Below, in pieces: positions 7,503 to 13,439 of a stretch of DNA of 17,568 nucleotides. The notes beneath the pieces were generated by a model. The model saw nothing but the letters and a program-made list of their open reading frames with translations, did no database searches and was not told where the DNA came from. Origin of the DNA: Saprospiraceae bacterium. Lineage in GTDB: Bacteria; Bacteroidota; Bacteroidia; Chitinophagales; Saprospiraceae. Both the position numbers and the translations under genes were made by a program. Where the stretch lies: contig JACMLK010000339.1 in NCBI GenBank assembly GCA_014379665.1, positions 1 to 17,568 of the forward strand, written 5' to 3'. The number at the start of each line of letters is the position of its first letter. Within the stretch, counting starts at the first letter, position 1.

Positions 7503-8848
7503 TACTTGATATATTTTAGTATTTCATCATATATGCCTGATTCATTGGCAAAGAGGGCATAATTTTTTGCCGTATTAAACCATTCTCTTGTACTGGCATG
7601 ATGCTTTTTAGCTGCCTGAATCAGATCTGATGTAGTGATAGGTTCCGGTACCCCTGTATGCATTGCTATTTTAAGTTTTTCTTCAATCGCTATATCCAGC
7701 ATGGCGTTGAGGTCAGCCCCTGAATAAAACCTGGTGTTTTCAACCACTTTTTTGTAATCTATTTTTTCTTTTGGTTTTTCATTCATGATGATCTCCAGTA
7801 TCTTTTCTTTGCTTGCATTATCTGGTGGCGGTACAAAAATGATCCTGTCAAATCTGCCAGGTCTCCTGAATGCAGGATCCAGATGCCATGGTGCATTAGT
7901 AGCACCTAATACAAGTATGCCTTCATTATTACCTTCAACACCATCGAGTTCAGACAGAAATTGATTTATGACGTGTCTGCCGGATGAATTCTTCATGTCT
8001 GATCTACTGGCTCCCAATGCGTCCACTTCATCAAAAAATAATACGCAAGGTGTATTGCGCCGTGCCACTTCAAAGATATACCCCATATTTTTTTCACTTC
8101 TGCCAATCCACATATCGAGAATATCATTGATACCCACACTGATGAAATTTGCTTTTATTTCTCCTGCTGTAGCTTTGGCCAGATATGTTTTTCCACATCC
8201 GGGCGGCCCATACAAAAGTATTCCACCACCTATTTTTTTTCCATAAGCAGCGAACAGATCAGCATTTTCTAATGGTTTGATAATTTTCAACTCAATCTCC
8301 TCTTTAAGTTTTTCCATTCCGCCTACGTCTTTAAATGATATTTCGGGACGTTCCATAAAGAAGTCCTTATCCTCCGGTCCGTTGGAAAAACCAAACCCAA
8401 ATGGATCCTCATCATCAAACTCATCTTCATCATCCTCAAAATCAAAAGACGGCATCCTAAGGTTTTCATCCAGCTCTTTATCCACAAAATCGGGATTTTC
8501 ATCCAGTATCCTTTCATACATTTCTTGTGCTTCTTCAATGGATTTTTCTCGAACAAATGATTTTGCACAAATCACCATCATGCGCTCTGAAGTTTTGTTT
8601 CTTGCCAACAGTTCTTCAACTATCACGATGACACCTGAATATCGGCCCCGTCTGAAATATACTTCAGCCAAGCCTTCCTTCGCCTTGATATGGTTTGGAT
8701 CGTAGTTGAGTACCGTTTGATATTCCAGTTCAGCCTCTTCCAGCCTCCCAAAATGCATATATTTACCAGCGAGCATGATGCGAAGAGGAAGATTATCCGG
8801 TGAGCTTTCGATAGCTTCTTTCAATGATTCTATATCCTGATTATTCAT
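7502..8848 (-). CDS. TPR-AAA+ ATPase of the Cdc48/Vps4-like class
   Basis: A 448-residue ATPase. Residues 10-120 are TPR-like helices. An acidic, Asp/Glu/Phe-rich linker (about 131-160) follows. The single AAA+ module has Walker A G214-PPGCGKT221, an aromatic pore loop M246-W-I-G249, Walker B with D273-E274 (FFDEVDA), sensor 1 N318 (LGATN), an arginine-finger region R328-RPGRFD and sensor 2 SGADL (376-380). All key residues are present, so it should hydrolyse ATP and thread or remodel proteins as a ring. The C-terminal helices (STREWFNTAKNYAL) resemble the tail of Cdc48/Vps4-type proteins. It has no FtsH protease or transmembrane part. It stands 55 bases after the 265-residue helical gene and overlaps the TPR membrane gene by one base. 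The likely job is ATP-driven remodelling of a target presented by its neighbours; this is inferred. Confidence 0.93.
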   Translation of the reverse strand: MNNQDIESLKEAIESSPDNLPLRIMLAGKYMHFGRLEEAELEYQTVLNYDPNHIKAKEGLAEVYFRRGRYSGVIVIVEELLARNKTSERMMVICAKSFVREKSIEEAQEMYERILDENPDFVDKELDENLRMPSFDFEDDEDEFDDEDPFGFGFSNGPEDKDFFMERPEISFKDVGGMEKLKEEIELKIIKPLENADLFAAYGKKIGGGILLYGPPGCGKTYLAKATAGEIKANFISVGINDILDMWIGRSEKNMGYIFEVARRNTPCVLFFDEVDALGASRSDMKNSSGRHVINQFLSELDGVEGNNEGILVLGATNAPWHLDPAFRRPGRFDRIIFVPPPDNASKEKILEIIMNEKPKEKIDYKKVVENTRFYSGADLNAMLDIAIEEKLKIAMHTGVPEPITTSDLIQAAKKHHASTREWFNTAKNYALFANESGIYDEILKYIK

Positions 8849-8903
8849 TGTTATTCATTTGTGGTTGGAAATTGCTTAAATTAAGTTCTTTTCCAAATCA
8901 TTT

Positions 8904-9701
8904 TTATATTACTATAGCTTCTTTAAAAATCATTAATCTGGAAGTTTTAAGATCATTTTCTGTAATCTTATCCAGTTGAATTTCCAGAAGTCCGATGGTT
9001 TCAGTATATCTACGCATGGTAATATCCAACAGCATTTTTTGAAAACTACCTTTACCTGAATTAAATCTTTCTTTAGTTCTTTGACAAATTTCATTTAGAA
9101 ATTCAGAAAACACTCTTCTTGTTTCTATCTTACCACATTTTAACAAAGATATCAGAAATCTGTTTCCATTAATAAAATTCAAATCTTCAAAAATATCTTC
9201 TATGTCATCATTAACTTCTGTCACCAGATCATAATATCTCCAGTCTGCCAACTTACCAGCTAGCCCCGACAGTTGATATTTTTCATATATTAACCGTCGG
9301 AGTAATTTCACGTCACAAGATTTGTAAAAATAAAAATACTCCATATCAAACCGCAAGGGAGTTTTACCCTGACGAAGTTCCCGTTCATGTTTTTCATACT
9401 TCCTGATGTGATTTAAATACTCATTTGCTCTTTCGGGCGATATGTCAAAAAAAGAAAGTTGAGTGATAATATTTTGCCAATGCCAGTCCATTGTTTGAGT
9501 ATTGAGAATCCAGTTGGCCTCCAGGTGAGCATCCAGATGATAGATAGCAGTCTGAAGTTCAATCAGATATTCTGTAAATTCATTTTTGGACTCTACGGAT
9601 TCATGAATGTCCAATGCAGATAATTCTGAAAATAACCTGTAATCAAATAGCAATCTGATTTTATTTCTCAGTTTATGTTTGTCAATATGTTCTTCTATCA
9701 T
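8904..9701 (-). CDS. Unknown helical protein, first gene of the AAA+ operon
   Basis: I do not recognise the 265-residue product. It is almost entirely predicted helix, highly charged, with no signal peptide and no membrane segment. Notable stretches are KYEKHERELRQGKTPLRFDM (residues about 102-121), an aromatic patch MEYFYFYKSCD and the acidic run NDDIEDIFEDLNF. No catalytic or metal motif is visible (three Cys, not spaced as a site). The start ATG at 9701 has no better upstream candidate; a 162-base repeat begins 20 bases further upstream. It is transcribed with the AAA+ ATPase 55 bases downstream, so an adaptor, substrate or scaffold for that ATPase is the natural guess. Its own evolution could be quick, as no family motif stands out. 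Confidence 0.75.
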   Translation of the reverse strand: MIEEHIDKHKLRNKIRLLFDYRLFSELSALDIHESVESKNEFTEYLIELQTAIYHLDAHLEANWILNTQTMDWHWQNIITQLSFFDISPERANEYLNHIRKYEKHERELRQGKTPLRFDMEYFYFYKSCDVKLLRRLIYEKYQLSGLAGKLADWRYYDLVTEVNDDIEDIFEDLNFINGNRFLISLLKCGKIETRRVFSEFLNEICQRTKERFNSGKGSFQKMLLDITMRRYTETIGLLEIQLDKITENDLKTSRLMIFKEAIVI

Positions 9702-9720
9702 TGTTTATTTTAGTATTTTT

Positions 9721-9882
9721 AGAGTATGTTTAAAATTCCATCATTTGTCTGCAAGCGGCAATTTTTATTTTATCCTGCGTTATATTTTTTCGCCGTAGCT
9801 GCCGGCTACTACTGCAAAATATGTCTTGGCTAAAATTAAATTTGCTCGCTTTCGCTCAAACATGGAAATTTAATCATACTCT
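9721..9882 (+). repeat. MITE-like repeat, copy 1
   Basis: 162 bases, bounded by imperfect terminal inverted repeats: AGAGTATGTTTAAAATTCCAT at the left and, read backwards, AGAGTATGATTAAATTTCCAT at the right. An inner hairpin GTAGC-TGCCG-GCTAC lies near 9795. A second copy, same orientation, is at 11377-11539 and differs at roughly a dozen positions by eye. TTA flanks both ends if the termini are taken as GAGTATG/CATACTC, a possible 3-base target duplication. No transposase is in the window. It sits 20 bases upstream of the 265-residue gene start. Confidence 0.85.
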
Positions 9883-10099
9883 TATCAGACGTAAAATTGA
9901 AAATAAAATTCACTTTTCATGTATAATTCTCAAAATAAATTATTCTACAATAAATTTACAGTTACTAAATAAAGAACACTCCACTTTGTTTTAATGAGTA
10001 ATTAACAAAAATTTTAACCTTACTCATTTGTTGGAGCCATTTTTGTTAAAGTTAATTTAAGTAAGTACAAATCTGAATCCTTTGTGATCTGATTGTAGT
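9883..10099. other. Gene-free AT-rich spacer before the thioredoxin-fold gene
   Basis: No coding region was seen. It contains the two interleaved inverted repeats at 9993-10049 (listed separately). The remainder is simple AT-rich sequence. Confidence 0.6.
9993..10049. promoter_or_regulatory. Two interleaved perfect inverted repeats
   Basis: AATGAGTAA (9993-10001) pairs with TTACTCATT (10020-10028), and TTAACAAAAAT (10002-10012) pairs with ATTTTTGTTAA (10039-10049). The arms alternate A-B-A'-B', so each hairpin has one arm of the other in its loop. In RNA this is a pseudoknot or two-state arrangement; in DNA it could be a pair of overlapping operator sites. It lies 51 bases upstream of the putative -7 element of the thioredoxin-fold gene. 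Confidence 0.5.
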
Positions 10100-10107
10100 T
10101 ATCTTTG
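10100..10107 (+). promoter_or_regulatory. Putative -7 element for the thioredoxin-fold gene
   Basis: TATCTTTG, an exact TAnnTTTG, 25 bases before the ATG at 10132. A TTTG at 10081-10084 might serve as the -33 element, but the 15-base spacing is short. The alternative in-frame ATG at 10105 falls inside this element, which argues for 10132. Confidence 0.5.
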
Positions 10108-10131
10108 CATTACTTATCATTTACTCAATTC

Positions 10132-10689
10132 ATGATCAGATATATATTTTTAGGACTGGTATTCATTGCTTCTCAGGCAGGACACGTACTGCACGGTCAA
10201 AATAAAATCAAATGGGTTTCATGGGAAGAAGCTATCGAAAAATCAAAAAAGGATAAAAAGAAAATTTTTATAGATGTGTACACGGAATGGTGCGGATGGT
10301 GCAAAAAGATGGATAAGAGCACTTTTTCTGAGGATCACATAGCCCGTTATATGAACGAAAACTATTATGCCGTAAAATTTGATGCAGAAATGAACAGTCC
10401 CGTTCTGCTGAAAGGCACCGAATACAAATTTGTTAAAAATGGAACGAAAGGCTATCACGAATTGGCTGTCCATCTGCTTCAGGGTCAGATGAGTTATCCA
10501 TCCATGGTTTTTCTGGATGAAGAATTTAATATGATTCAGGCTATACCTGGTTACCAGGATGTACAAAAATTTGAGATGATCATCACGTACTTTGGCAATA
10601 ACAATCACAAATCGGTACCATGGCACAAATACATGCAATCCTTTCAGAGAAGAGATTTTTTTACACTACAGGCAGGTAAAAAAGAATAG
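10132..10689 (+). CDS. Exported thioredoxin-fold protein with CGWC site
   Basis: A 185-residue protein with a hydrophobic leader (residues 4-15, probable cleavage near H-G-Q at 21-23), so periplasmic or envelope located. The thioredoxin fold starts at about residue 26 with IKWVSWEEAIEKSKKDKKKI, and FIDVYTEWC54-G-W-C57 is the redox site. The cis-Pro is in SYPSMVFLD. The arrangement is that of the thioredoxin-like, DUF255-related family common in Bacteroidota, with an insert between the active site and cis-Pro. It should reduce or isomerise disulfides, or act as a thiol-dependent chaperone; a specific partner is unknown. It stands alone, convergent with the broken SRPBCC gene. Confidence 0.87.
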   Translation: MIRYIFLGLVFIASQAGHVLHGQNKIKWVSWEEAIEKSKKDKKKIFIDVYTEWCGWCKKMDKSTFSEDHIARYMNENYYAVKFDAEMNSPVLLKGTEYKFVKNGTKGYHELAVHLLQGQMSYPSMVFLDEEFNMIQAIPGYQDVQKFEMIITYFGNNNHKSVPWHKYMQSFQRRDFFTLQAGKKE

Positions 10690-10726
10690 TTATTTTAGTT
10701 AAGTGTGTTATTCTCAGTGCTTTCAA

Positions 10727-10749
10727 AAATACCATCAAGAGCGGTATTT
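10727..10749 (-). terminator. Hairpin between convergent genes
   Basis: AAATACC (10727-10733) pairs with GGTATTT (10743-10749), loop 9 bases. Read on the minus strand, the stem runs into a five-T stretch, so it could end transcription of the SRPBCC gene. On the plus strand the T-run is weak. Confidence 0.4.
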
Positions 10750-10772
10750 GCAATTCCAAATTTTCTAACAGT

Positions 10773-11195
10773 TCATTCAACTAATTTTTTCAGGCCATCC
10801 ATGAGCTGTTTCCAGTTTTCCATAGAATGAGCTGCCTTTTCCGCATCATAATTTGTCTGAGTGATAGACAGTAAAGTACCTTCAGATGATTGCTCCACCG
10901 CATAAGTGATCACCAGATAATTATCAGGTGTATCGGGAAGTCCGCTCCAGTTGCTCAGATAAGTATAGGTCAATTTGTCATTTGGTATATACGCTTTGAC
11001 TATACCTTTATCCTGATAGGACTGCCCTTCCTACTCCCCCTGAAAAATGATAGGGCTACCGACTTTCCAGTCGGTGACCAGGTCAGTACCAAAAAAATAT
11101 TGTTTAACCACCTCAGGATTGGTGAGTGCATCCCATACTTTTGCTACAGAAGCTTTGATGATGGTTTGGTATTTCGTTTTGAAATGTGTGGACAT
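10773..11195 (-). pseudogene. SRPBCC/AHSA1-like protein interrupted by an amber codon
   Basis: Reading from the ATG at 11195 gives a 140-codon protein of the START/SRPBCC superfamily, AHSA1-like branch. It opens with KYQTIIKASVAKVWDALTNP and continues through VKQYFFGTDLVTDWKVGSPI; the last part, IVKAYIPNDKLTYTYLSNWS and SMENWKQLMDGLKKL, fits the C-terminal helix of the fold. Codon 55 is TAG (11033-11031), in the position after GE where the family usually has Trp (GEWEGxxYxDKG), so TGG to TAG by one transition is the obvious origin. The frame is otherwise open on both sides, so the break is recent or a sequencing error. Without suppression the product stops after 54 residues; an internal restart in the second part would lack the ligand pocket's first strands. 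Members bind hydrophobic ligands or assist Hsp90; the role here is unknown. Confidence 0.85.
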
Positions 11196-11218
11196 AATTT
11201 AATTTTGAAGCTTAATAA

Positions 11219-11226
11219 CAAAGATA
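11219..11226 (-). promoter_or_regulatory. Putative -7 element for the SRPBCC gene
   Basis: TATCTTTG on the minus strand, an exact TAnnTTTG, 23 bases before the ATG at 11195. No -33 TTG at a good distance was found. Confidence 0.45.
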
Positions 11227-11376
11227 ATCATACCTGTTGATATCATGTTCAGGCTATGACACATTATCCAAAATATTTTGATACATTTCAATGAAGCATT
11301 ATGGACAAAATACTTATTATGTCGATTTCTGTAATTTTTTTAACTAATCTGAGACTAACTGTATATATTTATAGTA

Positions 11377-11539
11377 AGAGTATGTTTAAAATTCCATCAT
11401 TTGTTTGCAATCGGCAATTTTTATTTTATCCTGCGTTATATTTTTTCGCCGTAGCTGCCGGCTACGACTGCATAACATGTCTTGTCTAAAAATAAATTTG
11501 CTCGTTTTCAACTCAAACATGAAAATTTAAACATACTCT
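11377..11539 (+). repeat. MITE-like repeat, copy 2, ending at a start codon
   Basis: 163 bases, same orientation as the copy at 9721-9882, with the same termini (AGAGTATG and CATACTCT) and the same inner hairpin GTAGC-TGCCG-GCTAC. About 12 differences, including one single-base length change near 11512. The last base, 11539, directly precedes the ATG of the ECF sigma gene, so the entire 5' region of that gene is repeat sequence. Confidence 0.85.
11493..11500 (+). promoter_or_regulatory. Putative -7 element inside MITE-like copy 2
   Basis: TAAATTTG, an exact TAnnTTTG, lies in the repeat 39 bases before the sigma-factor ATG and points toward it. The same word is kept in copy 1 (9836-9843), where it points away from the neighbouring minus-strand gene. 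No clear -33 TTG at normal spacing was seen. Confidence 0.45.
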
Positions 11540-12019
11540 ATGGAGAAAAATTTTATAGATATCGTCAATAAGCACAAAGGACTTATATTTAAAGTTTGCA
11601 ACATGTATGGAGCAGATGCAGAAGACAGAAAAGATTTATTTCAGGAAATCCTGCTTCAAATGTGGAAATCATTTAAGAGTTTTCGCGGAGAAGCATCCAT
11701 CTCCACCTGGGCATATCGAATTGCCATAAATACCGCAGTCACATACTCAAAGAAAATAAAAAGGAATGAGTTAAGTGGGTCATCCGTTATGAATTTTGAA
11801 GTTCCGGATTTGATGGAATCACAGGAAAAAGAAGAAAGATCTGCATGGCTCCATCAGGCTATCAGTCAACTCGATAAAATAGAAAAATCCGTCATTCTGC
11901 TTTATCTGGAAGATAAAAGCTATGAAGAAATCAGCGAGATAACCGGGCTTACCAGGAGTAATGTTGGAGTCAGAATAAACCGGATTAAGACAAAATTATC
12001 AAAAATTATTAAATTATAA
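11540..12019 (+). CDS. ECF-type RNA polymerase sigma factor
   Basis: A 159-residue sigma-70 family protein with only regions 2 and 4, the ECF layout, that directs RNA polymerase to a small regulon. Region 2 spans about 8-75 (DRKDLFQEILLQMWKSFKSF, then STWAYRIAINTA) and region 4 about 105-155 (ILLYLEDKSYEEISEITGLT, then SNVGVRINRIKTKL as the DNA-reading helix). No extra C-terminal domain is present. The start is well fixed: TAA occurs in frame at 11528-11530 and the next ATG is codon 22. The ATG abuts the MITE-like repeat. A membrane protein gene follows after 3 bases, the usual place of an anti-sigma factor. The inducing signal is unknown. Confidence 0.92.
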   Translation: MEKNFIDIVNKHKGLIFKVCNMYGADAEDRKDLFQEILLQMWKSFKSFRGEASISTWAYRIAINTAVTYSKKIKRNELSGSSVMNFEVPDLMESQEKEERSAWLHQAISQLDKIEKSVILLYLEDKSYEEISEITGLTRSNVGVRINRIKTKLSKIIKL

Positions 12020-12022
12020 AGT

Positions 12023-12673
12023 ATGCAACTCGAAGAATTGAAAACAGAATGGCAAAAATTAGAAAGAAAGGTGGAGCTATGTGAAAATCTGAATGAAAAG
12101 TTGATTCATACGATCATAAGCGGTAAATCGAATTATATCCTGGATCAAATGAAACAAAAACACAGGGCACTCCTATTGATTCTATTTATTGAAATTATAG
12201 CTTTGATGGCCGTTCTCCTTGGAAATCCATTCGATTTTCGATACTTCATTCAATATCTGCCATTTGTCTTACTTATCATAATTATACTTATGGCGGCAAT
12301 CTCCCTGTTCAGATTTCATAAAAGCATCATCACTGACCTTTCTAAAAATAATCTAAAAATAACCATACAGAACATCCTCAATTATTTCAGTAAAAATAAG
12401 GTGTATGATGCATATTTTGGGTCCATTTCCCTAGCCATAGGTTTGCTTGTGCCATGGTCTTTTTTACCTAATAAAATAGATAACAAAGGTTGGGAAGCAG
12501 GTGTGACTGATACTTTAATCATGATGGTAATAACGATCATAATTTATTTAATCGCTTTTAAGTCAGGGGCTTTCAAAAACCGTGATCAAGAAAAACTTTC
12601 GGATACCATGAACGAATGGAATGAACTTCAACATTTAGTGCACCTTACAGATAATCACACTGAAGTGGGTTAA
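12023..12673 (+). CDS. Four-helix membrane protein, candidate anti-sigma factor
   Basis: A 216-residue protein. Residues 1-45 form a charged, coiled-coil-like helix (LEELKTEWQKLERKVELCEN) expected in the cytoplasm. Four hydrophobic segments follow at about 49-66, 76-95, 132-148 and 163-183, separated by polar loops. The C-terminus (about 190-216) is polar. It does not have the zinc-binding HxxxCxxC motif or FecR domain of the common anti-sigma classes. The gene starts 3 bases after the ECF sigma stop, so the two are almost certainly co-transcribed, and the N-terminal helix is the plausible sigma-binding part. That role is inferred from position and topology only; I do not recognise a named family. 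Confidence 0.8.
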   Translation: MQLEELKTEWQKLERKVELCENLNEKLIHTIISGKSNYILDQMKQKHRALLLILFIEIIALMAVLLGNPFDFRYFIQYLPFVLLIIIILMAAISLFRFHKSIITDLSKNNLKITIQNILNYFSKNKVYDAYFGSISLAIGLLVPWSFLPNKIDNKGWEAGVTDTLIMMVITIIIYLIAFKSGAFKNRDQEKLSDTMNEWNELQHLVHLTDNHTEVG

Positions 12674-12711
12674 CGTATTTTTATTCGCCGGAAATACACC
12701 GCCGTCTGTCA

Positions 12712-13161
12712 TCAGATTGATTTTTCAAAACAAATACTGTTTTCAACACCGGCATATTGTCCATAATTGGGGATGATAGTATAACCGTTCTTGAGATATA
12801 ATTCAATGGCTTCCTGTTGTCTTTTCCCTGTCTCCAGAATACATTTTGAAAATGTCATTTCAGATGCCCATTTCTCAAGCGAACATAAAATCTCTGTCGC
12901 ATATCCCATATTTCTGTAGGGAGGTATTACATACATTCTTTTTATTTCCATCGTGTGTGTATCAAATTCTTTTATTGCTCCACATCCTAGCACTACTTCA
13001 TTTTCATACAAAAGAATCACATATTTAATGGCATTAATCTTATTAAACTGGGCATAAAAAGAATGCTCATCCCCATCCTTTATGGCCAGATCCACATCTA
13101 ACATTTTAACAAGGAATTTGAAATCCGGATGATCTGCGCTGGTACGAAGTATTTTTGTCAT
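12712..13161 (-). CDS. GNAT-family N-acetyltransferase
   Basis: A 149-residue GCN5-related acetyltransferase that moves the acetyl group of acetyl-CoA to an amine. The central strand MEIKRMYVIPPYR leads into the acetyl-CoA pyrophosphate loop R83-N-M-G-Y-A88 (Q/RxxGxG/A), followed by the helix TEILCSLEKWASE. The C-terminal strand is KCILETGKRQQEAIELYLKN with GY (motif B), as in phosphinothricin/aminoglycoside-like GNATs. Length is normal for a single-domain member. The gene is convergent with the sigma-factor operon, 38 bases away, and alone on its strand. The substrate is not deducible. Confidence 0.9.
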   Translation of the reverse strand: MTKILRTSADHPDFKFLVKMLDVDLAIKDGDEHSFYAQFNKINAIKYVILLYENEVVLGCGAIKEFDTHTMEIKRMYVIPPYRNMGYATEILCSLEKWASEMTFSKCILETGKRQQEAIELYLKNGYTIIPNYGQYAGVENSICFEKSI

Positions 13162-13439
13162 GGAATGTTGGGTTAAATCAGCATATAATATTTTCGAATC
13201 AATTCGGGTGTAAAAGTACCATATTGAATCAAATCATTAAAGACATTCTTTGACTTTTGATTCGTCACCAAACAAACTTATATTTTTGACAGCGCACCCG
13301 TTCACACATCACATCCACCCATTATTCAGATAAATAAACTGGCTTTTTACCGCAGAATAAGGAGATGTTGCCTCAGAATAACCTGTACTTGATAGCTGCA
13401 CAAACCTGTCTTACTTTTGTCTAAACAAATATTATAAAA
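13162..13439. other. Divergent intergenic region
   Basis: No gene seen. It has a TAAGTTTG-like element on the minus strand (13273-13280), an 8-base inverted repeat GAATCAAA/TTTGATTC (13226-13233 and 13256-13263) that could be an operator for the acetyltransferase gene, and the plus-strand promoter listed separately. The functional value of the first two is uncertain. Confidence 0.4.
13412..13419 (+). promoter_or_regulatory. Putative promoter of the repeat-containing secreted protein
   Basis: TACTTTTG matches TAnnTTTG, and TTG at 13389-13391 precedes it by 20 bases, a good -33/-7 spacing for Bacteroidota. Transcription would begin near 13427, about 13 bases before the ATG. This is the best promoter in the window. 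Confidence 0.6.

Noticed and set aside
8277..8705. Ser-rich plus-strand open frame
   Set aside because: It is the antisense shadow of the acidic linker and TPR part of the AAA+ gene.
6237..9701. The AAA+/TPR operon as a phage-defence system
   Set aside because: No nuclease, deaminase, NADase, toxin or known defence gene nearby, and the surroundings look like core chromosome; kept only as an unknown remodelling operon.
11301..11489. 62-codon plus-strand open frame running into the MITE-like repeat
   Set aside because: Half of it is repeat sequence and the other half is AT-rich spacer; no sign of coding selection.
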